DNA of 33,677 bases from Deltaproteobacteria bacterium (GTDB taxonomy: Bacteria > Desulfobacterota > Dissulfuribacteria > Dissulfuribacterales > QOAL01): assembly GCA_027028245.1 (NCBI GenBank), contig JALVJO010000107.1:1-33677 (forward strand), written 5' to 3'. This document shows positions 17,654 through 24,359 of this stretch, in pieces. A program made the position numbers and the translations under genes. The notes below the pieces were generated by a model. That model saw only the letters and a program-made list of their open reading frames with translations. It had not been told where the DNA came from and made no database searches. Every line of letters starts with the position of its first letter. The first letter of the stretch is position 1.

Positions 17654-18403
17654 TCAAGGATCTTCACATTTCAAGTGGATAAGAAACTCTCTATTGCCCT
17701 TGGCTCCGGTAACCGGAGACTCGGTGACCCCCAAACACTTGAGACCGCAGCTCGAGGTGAAATCCTCTTTCAGCTCTGAGATGATCTCCTTGTGTATTGC
17801 AGGATCTCTTATGATACCGCCCTTTCCCACCTTTTCAGGTCCGGCCTCGAATTGGGGCTTGATCAGGGCGATGATCTCGCCCTTATGCAGGATCAGCTGT
17901 TTCAACTTGGGGACGATAATTTTCAGGGAGATGAAAGAGACATCGACTGTTGCAAGATCCGGAATCTTTTCAAAATGGTCCCTTGATACGTACCGGATAT
18001 TGGTCTTCTCCATGTTTATAACATCAGATCTGTTACGCAATGTCCAGTCAAGCTGACCGTAGCCCACGTCAACGGCATATACAAGTCTTGCCCCGTGTTG
18101 AAGCAGGCAGTCGGTGAACCCCCCGGTGGAGGCACCAACGTCCAGGCATATTCGACCAGCAGCCTTGACATGGAATTCCTCCAGTGCCCGCTGCAGCTTC
18201 AAACCGCCCCTGCTTACAAAGGGACAGGGGTTTTTCATCAGCTCTATTTTCTGAGACCTTGAAACTGCAAAGCCTGCCTTGGTCACCTTGCCGCCGTCTA
18301 CACGGACGCATCCGGCCATAATCAGGGCCTGTGCCTTTGTCCTCGATGGAGCGAGCCCCTTCTCCTTAAGCATTATGTCAAGCCTGAGCTTTTCTTTTGC
18401 CAT
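17654..18403 (-). CDS. tlyA: TlyA-family rRNA (cytidine-2'-O)-methyltransferase
   Basis: TlyA proteins 2'-O-methylate cytidines in rRNA in some bacteria and are linked to capreomycin sensitivity. The 249-aa protein has an N-terminal S4 RNA-binding domain (about 4-62, LRLDIMLKEKGLAPSRTKAQ) followed by an FtsJ/RrmJ-type methyltransferase domain with the SAM motif CLDVGASTGGFTDCLL near residues 85-100, and the DVSFISLKIIVP and ALIKPQFEAG blocks carrying the catalytic Asp and Lys. Length and order are normal. Some members were called hemolysins, a name not supported by the sequence. It is transcribed alone, divergently from mrp, with 218 bp between. Confidence 0.92.
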   Translation of the reverse strand: MAKEKLRLDIMLKEKGLAPSRTKAQALIMAGCVRVDGGKVTKAGFAVSRSQKIELMKNPCPFVSRGGLKLQRALEEFHVKAAGRICLDVGASTGGFTDCLLQHGARLVYAVDVGYGQLDWTLRNRSDVINMEKTNIRYVSRDHFEKIPDLATVDVSFISLKIIVPKLKQLILHKGEIIALIKPQFEAGPEKVGKGGIIRDPAIHKEIISELKEDFTSSCGLKCLGVTESPVTGAKGNREFLIHLKCEDP

Positions 18404-18474
18404 GGATTCAATATTTATGTTAAACTCTTAAATGCTAACATGCAGATCCCTGACAGATACTGCATGCCTGCCAA

Positions 18475-18505
18475 TGAAAATACATCATCCCGATTTGTAT
18501 TTTCA
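18475..18505. repeat. 10-bp inverted repeat between tlyA and mrp
   Basis: TGAAAATACA at 18475-18484 is matched perfectly by its reverse complement at 18496-18505, with an 11-base spacer. It sits in the 218-bp divergent region between tlyA and mrp, about 70 bp upstream of tlyA and 115 bp upstream of mrp. A T-run does not follow on either strand, so a dimeric regulator site fits better than a terminator; the regulator is unknown. Confidence 0.55.
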
Positions 18506-18621
18506 CGGTAATATTCCTGGAATGCAGGTAACTTTACCCAATGAAACAGCATAGAATCACTTTCAGGATAATATTTTAACTTTTCTGTCTTGCAATATAA
18601 GACCAATGGGAGATACGGCAA

Positions 18622-19683
18622 ATGGCTATTTCCAAGGAACAGGTACTCCAAGCCCTGAAAAAGGTGAAAGATCCTGAACTACATAAGAGCCTGGTAGATC
18701 TGGGCATGATACAGGACATAGAGATAGCAGGAGACGCCGTCAGGGTAACTGTCGCTCTGACCATGGCTGGATGTCCCCTGAAAGACCAGATAAAACGCGA
18801 TGTCAAGGAAGCCGTGGGGGGCATTCCAGGGATAAAGGAGGTGAGGGTGGTTTTGACCACCATGACTTCAGAGCAGAGGGCGAAGATATTCGGCCGCGAA
18901 CCCTCTGAGATGGAAGGCATGAAGAAGGTGAAGCATGTGGTGGCAGTGGCCAGCGGCAAGGGAGGGGTGGGCAAAAGCACTGTTTCCGTAAACCTGGCCC
19001 TGGCCCTTTCAAAAAAAGGATTCAACGTTGGAATTCTCGATGCAGACATGCACGGACCTGATATCCCCATAATGCTTGGAATCAAGGAGCGACCGGTAGG
19101 GAAGGGGGGCATGCTCATGCCCCTTGAAAAATACGGTATCAAGATGATGTCAACAGGTACTCTGGCCGGGGAGGGTACCCCCATTGTGTGGAGGGGGCCC
19201 CTGGTAAACAAGGCCATCAAGGAGTTTCTCGGGCACGTGGACTGGGGCAGCCTGGATTTTCTGATTGTTGATCTGCCGCCTGGAACAGGGGATGCACCCT
19301 TGACATTGGCCCAGGCCATCCCCCTGGCCGGTGTAATAATTGTTACCACGCCTCAGAAGGTAGCCCTTTCCGACGTAAGACGTTCCATAGCATTGTTCAA
19401 CAGTCATGATATACCAGTACTTGGAATAGTAGAGAACATGTCCTTTTTCAGAATTCCCGGAGGTGATGAAGTGGTTGACATATTCGGATCCGGAGGCGGG
19501 GATAAGATTGCAAAGGCCTTCAAGCTTCCTGTATTGGCAAAGGTCCCCATTGACCCTGACATCAGGAAGGGCGGAGATGAAGGACGGCCCGTGGTACTGG
19601 ATGAAAAAAGCGAAGTCACAAAGGTCTTTTTGGACATGGCTGAACGAGTAGCTGAACTTGCGGATCAAAAAAACAATGAGTAA
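18622..19683 (+). CDS. mrp: Mrp/ApbC-type P-loop ATPase (Fe-S carrier family) without CxxC
   Basis: Mrp/ApbC/NBP35 proteins carry or assemble Fe-S clusters. The 353-aa protein has an N-terminal MIP18-type domain (about 1-85), then the ATPase with the deviant Walker A SGKGGVGKSTVSVNLA at about 112-127, DADMHGPDIPIML, and VDLPPGTGDAPLTL. In most family members a CxxC after the VENMS motif bridges a cluster between subunits; here VENMSFFRIPGGDEVVDIFG has no cysteine. Cys-less variants are known in some lineages, so it may act without a bridging cluster. GGGAG at 18608-18612 supports the ATG. A kinase gene follows after 8 bp. Confidence 0.9.
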   Translation: MAISKEQVLQALKKVKDPELHKSLVDLGMIQDIEIAGDAVRVTVALTMAGCPLKDQIKRDVKEAVGGIPGIKEVRVVLTTMTSEQRAKIFGREPSEMEGMKKVKHVVAVASGKGGVGKSTVSVNLALALSKKGFNVGILDADMHGPDIPIMLGIKERPVGKGGMLMPLEKYGIKMMSTGTLAGEGTPIVWRGPLVNKAIKEFLGHVDWGSLDFLIVDLPPGTGDAPLTLAQAIPLAGVIIVTTPQKVALSDVRRSIALFNSHDIPVLGIVENMSFFRIPGGDEVVDIFGSGGGDKIAKAFKLPVLAKVPIDPDIRKGGDEGRPVVLDEKSEVTKVFLDMAERVAELADQKNNE

Positions 19684-19691
19684 CCATAGAT

Positions 19692-20825
19692 ATGCTGTCT
19701 AATATCCCAAAAAATCAGGATAAATTACTGAACGTTGATTCTGTAAGAAAGGACGAGCTTTTTGATCTGATAGTAACGAACTTTCCTGTGGGACTTATCA
19801 TCCTGGATAGAGATGAAAAGATATTGGAATTTAACCCGGCAGCAGAAGAAATTACAGGCTTCAAAAAACAAGAGATATACGGCAAAAGTTGTCATGCCGT
19901 GCTCATTGGAATTCCCTGTCACCTTTCCGAGCTGAAAGAATCGGCATCGGCTGATGAAATTCTTGTGCATACAGAGGGCACCATAAGGCACAAGGACGGC
20001 CACGAGATTCCAGTGCGCTACACTGCCTCTCCCTTGGTCAAGGACAATAAACTCAAGGGCGCAATTGCCATATTCCGGGATGTAACCAAGGAAAAACAAC
20101 TGGAACAGCACAGGCGTGTACTTATTTCCATGTTCGCCCATGACCTGAAGGGCCCCCTTGCCGTTGCAGGAGGGTTTCTCATGAGACTCAGACAGGGCAA
20201 GGCAGGCCCCTTGAACAAAAAACAGCTCCAATACGTGGATACCGTGCTGAAGGAGGTGGGAAGGGTTGAAAAGTACATTCGTTCTTTCCTGGATATTGTG
20301 CGAATGGAAGCAGGGCAGATCACCCTTTCCAGGGAATTCTGCGACTTAAGCCGCCTGTTTTCAGATCTGCTGGACTCCATAAAACTTAAGGCCGGTCAAA
20401 AAAATATAAAAATAGAGGTGGAAATACCTGAAGATATATCCCCTGCATATGTGGACAAGACCCAGTTTTCAAGGGTTATCCAGAACCTGTTGGATAATGC
20501 CATAAAATATTCACCTGAAAATTCCGTGGTCAGGATCAAGTGCACGGAAAGTGATAAAAATATACTGATTGCCGTAGAAGACAGCGGCCCAGGCATTGAG
20601 GAAGAAGACCTGCCTTATATCTTTGATCCATTCTACAGGGCCAACTATTCAGGAGACGTGGAGGGCTGCGGAATAGGACTGGCCATTGTCAAAACCATCG
20701 TGGAAGCACACGGTGGCAAGGTTTGGGTCAGGAATAAGCGGCCTCCTGAACGGGGAGCCATTTTCTCATTCTCCATTCCAAAGTTCCAGGAAAGCCGCAA
20801 ACAACCAAACATTTTGAAGGCCTGA
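19692..20825 (+). CDS. Soluble PAS-domain sensor histidine kinase
   Basis: A two-component sensor of 377 aa with no membrane segment, so it probably senses a cytoplasmic signal. A PAS domain covers about 22-135 (FPVGLIILDRDEKILEFNPAAEEITG) and holds cysteines at 67 and 76 in a GKSCHAVLIGIPCHL stretch. The HisKA H-box MFAHDLKGPL carries phosphoacceptor His150. The HATPase domain has the N-box NLLDNAIKYS (Asn265, Asn269), DSGPG at 297-301, FDPFYR and GCGIGLAIVK at 325-334. No response regulator is adjacent; the next gene is a hybrid with an H-box and could be a partner. It begins 8 bp after mrp, possibly cotranscribed. Confidence 0.92.
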   Translation: MLSNIPKNQDKLLNVDSVRKDELFDLIVTNFPVGLIILDRDEKILEFNPAAEEITGFKKQEIYGKSCHAVLIGIPCHLSELKESASADEILVHTEGTIRHKDGHEIPVRYTASPLVKDNKLKGAIAIFRDVTKEKQLEQHRRVLISMFAHDLKGPLAVAGGFLMRLRQGKAGPLNKKQLQYVDTVLKEVGRVEKYIRSFLDIVRMEAGQITLSREFCDLSRLFSDLLDSIKLKAGQKNIKIEVEIPEDISPAYVDKTQFSRVIQNLLDNAIKYSPENSVVRIKCTESDKNILIAVEDSGPGIEEEDLPYIFDPFYRANYSGDVEGCGIGLAIVKTIVEAHGGKVWVRNKRPPERGAIFSFSIPKFQESRKQPNILKA

Positions 20826-20894
20826 TCACTGCATCTGGATTGTTTCTCGCCGCATTTTATTCCGATATGCAATAAAAAATCCCCAGGGGTTTTT

Positions 20895-21968
20895 ATGCCT
20901 AAAATAAAAGAAGACGCCGGGAACGGGCTGGTCCTGTATCCAGACAGAAACGCATTTTTATCTGATGCCGAAAAGGAATTACAACGAGTCAAGAGATATG
21001 GCGGCAGGGTATCTTTTCTGATCATAGAAACAGATAGTAATGCCGATATCACCGAAAGTTACGAAAAACTTTTATATAATGATATCAAAAAAATATTAAG
21101 GGCCTGCGACAGACTGTATTGGTCTGGAGCCGGTATTTTTTATGCAATCCTTCCGGATACACCGGAAGGTGGAGGCGAATTCGCTGCATTGCGGCTGAAA
21201 AAAGAAATATTTGATGCCTCCAGGCAAAAAGGCATGAGTACAACCCTGCATGTGGGACTCTTCAGCGCAGGAGCCGAGGGAATCCCAGATGCCGAAGAAT
21301 TGATGGCCGCCCTCCAAAGGGACCTCCGGCGAGACCGCAGAAGCCAGGTCTTTTTCCAGGCTGAAGAGGAGCCAGTTCCAGTCACAAAGAAAAGACTTCT
21401 CGTCCTTCCTCCCGAGCTTAAAAAGACTGAAATCGTACAAAAGACCCTTGATTCTGTCTGTACCATGATCACAACCGGCAAAAAAACAGGCAGCGTCTCC
21501 ATTCCAAAAGAGATTGAAAGATGTGTGATAATTCATAAAGGAAAGGGCGCGGCGGACCATATACAAGAGAAGATACGGAAACATCAAAGGTTAAAAAGTA
21601 TATTTAATATAATGCTCGGGACTGCGGAAGACCCTGCCGCTTTCGATCTTGTAATTCCTGAAGAATATGATCCCAAATTCCTATGTTATGCTGTATTAAA
21701 GGCATTTTCCGGAGAAGACCCCGAAAAAGGCGTTTCAGCCAGGTATAAAAGGAAATACGAAGATGCGCTTTCTGCCATAAGTGCTGCCACGCATCAGCTT
21801 AACCAGCCGCTTCAGATTATTTTGGGGAAAATGGAACTTTTGCTTCTGGATTTGGACAGCGGTCACATGGAACCTGGTGAAATAAAAAATACCCTGGCAG
21901 AGATCAGAACACACATCCTGCAATCTGCAGATATAAACCAGAAAATTAACCGTCTGACCAAGATTTAG
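20895..21968 (+). CDS. Degenerate GGDEF domain fused to a histidine-kinase H-box without ATPase domain
   Basis: Not a recognised named protein. In the 357 residues, about 10-155 read like a GGDEF domain: YPDRNAFLSDAEKELQRVKRYGGRVSFLII at the start and SGAGIFYAILPDT at 77-89 in place of the catalytic GGDEF-x-ILLPDT, so cyclase activity is unlikely. Residues about 165-275 (KRLLVLPPELKKTEIV to FDLVIPEEYDPKFLCYAVLKAF) recall a receiver-like alpha/beta fold. Residues 287-357 form a DHp-type helix pair with the H-box ATHQLNQPLQIILG (His300) resembling DctB/NtrB kinases, but the protein ends there with no N, G1 or G2 box. It may be a phosphotransfer or dimerisation partner for the upstream kinase. 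AGGGG at 20885-20889 sets the start. Confidence 0.75.
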   Translation: MPKIKEDAGNGLVLYPDRNAFLSDAEKELQRVKRYGGRVSFLIIETDSNADITESYEKLLYNDIKKILRACDRLYWSGAGIFYAILPDTPEGGGEFAALRLKKEIFDASRQKGMSTTLHVGLFSAGAEGIPDAEELMAALQRDLRRDRRSQVFFQAEEEPVPVTKKRLLVLPPELKKTEIVQKTLDSVCTMITTGKKTGSVSIPKEIERCVIIHKGKGAADHIQEKIRKHQRLKSIFNIMLGTAEDPAAFDLVIPEEYDPKFLCYAVLKAFSGEDPEKGVSARYKRKYEDALSAISAATHQLNQPLQIILGKMELLLLDLDSGHMEPGEIKNTLAEIRTHILQSADINQKINRLTKI

Positions 21969-22110
21969 ATTCGGATTCGGACAACTAGCTGATTTTATAA
22001 AAGTTTAACTTATTTTACATAATGTATCTTATGCGACATTAACAAAATACAAATGGATGACCGATATTATTCGGCCTTTCTCTTTTTTGGGAAAAATGGC
22101 ATAAAAAAAG

Positions 22111-22137
22111 AAAAAGGGGTGATATTCACCCCTTTTT
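22111..22137. terminator. Bidirectional intrinsic terminator between the GGDEF/H-box gene and flgM
   Basis: A 12-bp perfect stem, AAAAAGGGGTGA at 22111-22122 pairing with TCACCCCTTTTT at 22126-22137, encloses a 3-base TAT loop. Read on plus it ends in a T-run; read on minus it is followed by another long T-run. It lies between convergent genes and should stop transcription from both sides. Confidence 0.88.
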
Positions 22138-22166
22138 CCTGGGGAGAGGAGGAGGAGAAGAAGAAA

Positions 22167-22481
22167 CTAACCTAAGTCCTTGATGAGGTCCTTGAGCATG
22201 GCATTTGCAACTTTTTCTGCATCGACCTTATATGTCCCATTCTGGACCTGTTCCTTGATCATCTGGAGCCGTTCCGTCCTTTGAGGCTCCTGGGAACCGG
22301 CGGTGTTCTGCACCCTATTCATCAGCCTGGACCTGCTTGATATTTGAACCGTATCTGTCTTTACCTGTGCTGTATTTTGCTGCTGGGCATTTTCCGCCTG
22401 CCTGTTCTGCTGGTTGTTTACACCCTGGGTATTTAGATATTTTTCAATTTGAAGATTTTGAGTCTGATCTCCTATTTTCAT
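22167..22481 (-). CDS. flgM: FlgM anti-sigma-28 factor
   Basis: FlgM holds the flagellar sigma factor FliA until the hook is complete and FlgM is exported. The 104-aa protein has a low-complexity Gln/Asn-rich middle (about 22-45), DTVQISSRS, then the C-terminal sigma-binding helices RLQMIKEQVQNGTYKVDAEKVANAMLKDLI, which are diagnostic of the family. It follows a 140-aa gene with only 3 bp between stop and start, so the two are coupled. A strong terminator lies just downstream. No other flagellar structural genes are in the window. Confidence 0.93.
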   Translation of the reverse strand: MKIGDQTQNLQIEKYLNTQGVNNQQNRQAENAQQQNTAQVKTDTVQISSRSRLMNRVQNTAGSQEPQRTERLQMIKEQVQNGTYKVDAEKVANAMLKDLIKDLG

Positions 22482-22484
22482 CTT

Positions 22485-22907
22485 TCATTCTCCATTGTTG
22501 GTTTCACATGAATATAAGTTTTCCACCATTTTTTTCAAATCGTTGATGGAAAGTTCCTTGATGGTTTCAGCGCTGCCTTCCTTATCGCTGACGACCCTGA
22601 ATCTGAAATCAGGAGTATTTTCCCGATCCGCAAAAAGTTCTATGGGCTCGGTCAATTTTTTACCTATCTTCTCAAACAAATTCTCGTTTATTAAACCAGT
22701 ATCGGTTTCTTGTTCCTTGGCCCGGGATACTATATCGTGGGTTATCTGGTCCATCACCTGCCTGCGTTTTGCCTCTGTGGATATGGATATAATATCCGAG
22801 GCATGCCGGGATAGCCCGGATGATTTGAGGTTCAGCAGATTTTTTCTGCCAATCCTCTGGCCGTAAGCCTTTATGACATGCTGTATGTGAAAACTGGTCA
22901 CATTCAT
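22485..22907 (-). CDS. Small FlgM-associated protein of unknown function
   Basis: The 140-aa protein, charged and helical, ends three bases before flgM. Its N terminus, MNVTSFHIQHVIKAYGQRIGRKN, is followed by SDIISISTEAKRRQVMDQITHDIVSRA. I believe it belongs to a family of uncharacterised proteins found next to flgM in deltaproteobacteria (the Desulfovibrio DVU0524 type), but this is from memory and was not checked. A role as a FlgM partner or flagellar chaperone (FlgN-like position) is inferred only from linkage. There is no signal peptide. The ATG has a weak AAAGG upstream. The 300 bp ahead of it contains a foldback repeat and the hupB terminator. Confidence 0.75.
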   Translation of the reverse strand: MNVTSFHIQHVIKAYGQRIGRKNLLNLKSSGLSRHASDIISISTEAKRRQVMDQITHDIVSRAKEQETDTGLINENLFEKIGKKLTEPIELFADRENTPDFRFRVVSDKEGSAETIKELSINDLKKMVENLYSCETNNGE

Positions 22908-23009
22908 GATGGCTGATGTGCCTTTTCAATATTTTTATAACCGCGTATCTTGTTATTTTTTTCGTCACTTACTGCCTGTAACTTAAATAATGTCCCCTGT
23001 TTGCCGCTG

Positions 23010-23125
23010 GAGCATTCCCAGGAAGAATTTGAAACTTGCACAGCGGCTTGGTGAACCTTGAAAGAAATACACCGATCCTTGCCCTTCCTCGCCATTTCTC
23101 GTCCGGGGACAAACCGGGAATGCTC
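23010..23125 (-). repeat. Foldback repeat, short copy (MITE-like)
   Basis: The element is bounded by a perfect 10-bp terminal inverted repeat: GAGCATTCCC at 23010-23019 and GGGAATGCTC at 23116-23125. Read on the minus strand it resembles the left half of the 224-bp element at 33432-33655, sharing a perfect 34-bp block (23037-23070 against 33478-33511, inverted) plus flanking partial matches. It contains no credible gene. It lies between the flgM operon and hupB, 26 bp from the hupB terminator. No target-site duplication was seen. Confidence 0.8.
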
Positions 23126-23151
23126 TCATTGCGCTTTGCGGAAAAATACAC

Positions 23152-23177
23152 AAAAAAAGCCGGCTGAAGAACCGGCT
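23152..23177 (-). terminator. Intrinsic terminator of hupB
   Basis: On the minus strand an AGCCGG/CCGGCT 6-bp stem with an 8-base loop is followed by seven T residues (the A-run at 23152-23158 on plus). It lies about 30 bp after the hupB stop and should make hupB a single-gene unit. It also isolates the flgM operon and the foldback repeat from hupB transcription. Confidence 0.8.
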
Positions 23178-23207
23178 GCAACGATTGAACTTTATCTTGT
23201 AATCTTC

Positions 23208-23480
23208 TTATTTTGCTGAGTCCGCCAGCCTGGAGCCTGGGCGAAACTTGACCACCTTCTTGGCCGGGATTTTCATCTGTTTGCCTGTTTGTGGGTTTCT
23301 TCCCGTCCTCGCCTTTCTTTCTGTCACGTAAAAAGTACCAAATCCAACCAGTGTTACCTTGTCGCCGGAACCCATGGCGTCCATTACCGCGTCCATGAAG
23401 GCATTGAGTGCCCTCTCGGCAGCCGCCTTGGAAATTCCAGCTCCATTTGCCATCTGTTCCACCAATTGTCCTTTATTCAT
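23208..23480 (-). CDS. hupB: HU-family DNA-binding protein
   Basis: HU bends and compacts DNA as a dimer. The 90-aa protein matches the family end to end: MNKGQLVEQMANGAGISKAAAERALNAF N-terminal helices, the VTLVGFGTFYVTERKARTGRNPQTG saddle with the DNA-intercalating Asn-Pro at about 62-63, and a basic C terminus KKVVKFRPGSRL. GGGAGGG precedes the ATG by about five bases. Upstream are a predicted promoter and an inverted repeat. HU and IHF subunits are close relatives; the sequence is closest to HU, and the symbol suffix is nominal. Confidence 0.94.
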   Translation of the reverse strand: MNKGQLVEQMANGAGISKAAAERALNAFMDAVMDAMGSGDKVTLVGFGTFYVTERKARTGRNPQTGKQMKIPAKKVVKFRPGSRLADSAK

Positions 23481-23515
23481 AAAGGCCCTCCCATAATCTT
23501 ACAGATTTTGCCCAC

Positions 23516-23568
23516 GAGCAAACCGAGCATATTTGCTCTTATATTAGGGAAAACCAAAGAAAAGTAAA
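23516..23568 (-). promoter_or_regulatory. Predicted hupB promoter with overlapping inverted repeat
   Basis: On the minus strand, TTTACT (23563-23568) and TAATAT (23541-23546) are separated by 16 bases; TATAAG at 23538-23543 is an alternative -10. Immediately downstream a 7-bp inverted repeat, GAGCAAA at 23516-23522 and TTTGCTC at 23532-23538, overlaps the likely start point. It could be an operator or a 5'-UTR hairpin. Box matches are moderate (4 of 6 each). Confidence 0.4.
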
Positions 23569-23577
23569 GAGTTTTAT

Positions 23578-24357
23578 TTAATTTTTCAAAAAAAAGGTAA
23601 ATCTCTCATCTATCCTTTCTATCTCTTCAAAATACATTTTCATGCACTCATTTTCGTAGGTTTCGACAAAAATATAAATGGATTTGTTAATTATCCTGAT
23701 TCTTTTTGGATTAATCCTTTTTAGCCTCAAAAAATCTTCTAATTTTTCAATTATATTCAAAATTTCAATAGAAATTCTATTATTTCTTTCTATACGTGTA
23801 GCCATGCATGATTCAGATTTCCTGTTCCAGAAAGTCAAACCCCACTTTCTTGATGCATATCTTATTTCATGCTTTCTCAGCCCTGCATCAGCCATGGGGA
23901 TCAATACCCCCATTTCCTCCAGTGCCCTTAGGCCGGGGCGGTGACTGGAGATATCATCGGCATGAGTGCCGTCTATCAGGTAGCCTGCTCCCTTCCGTTT
24001 CCCGGCTTGGAGCATCAGGGTGTACATTCTTTTCTTGCAGAAATAACACCTGAGAGCATTGTTGGAACAAACAGCCTCATCATCCAGGGCATTCCAGTAA
24101 ATATAAGCTGGCTCAATGCCTATATGTTGTGCAGTCTTCTCCATTAGCCCCTTTTGATAAGACGAGATAAATGGTGATATGACACAAAAGGGGATAACCG
24201 GATAGCGGCTCCATTTAAGAAGGGCGGACAGCAGGAAGGCACTGTCCACGCCTCCTGAAAAACCAATGCCGACCGGACTGTCCAGTTTCTCTATACAGCG
24301 TCTGAGTTTTCCCAGTTTTTCTGCAAGGACAGAATCCCCGGGTTCACTAACAGGCAT
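23578..24357 (-). CDS. LarE-like ATP-dependent sulfur transferase
   Basis: LarE adenylates a pyridinium dinucleotide and donates sulfur from its own cysteine or a cluster when making the nickel-pincer nucleotide. The 259-aa protein shows the PP-loop SGGVDS at 34-39, RCYFCKKRMY (Cys104, Cys107) and SCMATRI with Cys184, the three cysteines expected in cluster-type members. DGTHADD near 129-135 is also conserved. The last 70 residues are unusual: encoded by very A+T-rich DNA and lacking the RxRxHG-like motif I expect there. The gene begins 2 bp after the homocysteine-synthase stop, so it may serve that enzyme instead of, or as well as, the Lar pathway. Confidence 0.78.
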   Translation of the reverse strand: MPVSEPGDSVLAEKLGKLRRCIEKLDSPVGIGFSGGVDSAFLLSALLKWSRYPVIPFCVISPFISSYQKGLMEKTAQHIGIEPAYIYWNALDDEAVCSNNALRCYFCKKRMYTLMLQAGKRKGAGYLIDGTHADDISSHRPGLRALEEMGVLIPMADAGLRKHEIRYASRKWGLTFWNRKSESCMATRIERNNRISIEILNIIEKLEDFLRLKRINPKRIRIINKSIYIFVETYENECMKMYFEEIERIDERFTFFLKN

Positions 24358-24359
24358 CT

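Noticed and set aside
18596-18601. TATAAG box upstream of mrp
   Set aside because: Only about 20 bp from the start codon and without a good -35 box; transcription would begin at or after the ribosome site.
18415-18651. Minus-strand 78-codon frame between tlyA and mrp
   Set aside because: It overlaps the mrp start, has no convincing ribosome site and covers a divergent regulatory region containing an inverted repeat.
20876-20890. CCCC/GGGG hairpin flanked by A and T runs before the GGDEF/H-box gene
   Set aside because: The loop would be a single base and the GGGG is better explained as the ribosome binding site of that gene, so it is not called a terminator.
22969-23181. Reading frames inside the short foldback repeat that resemble a frame in the long repeat (33375-33560)
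   Set aside because: The protein similarity simply follows the DNA repeat; frames lack ribosome sites and differ in length and ends, so they are not taken as genes.
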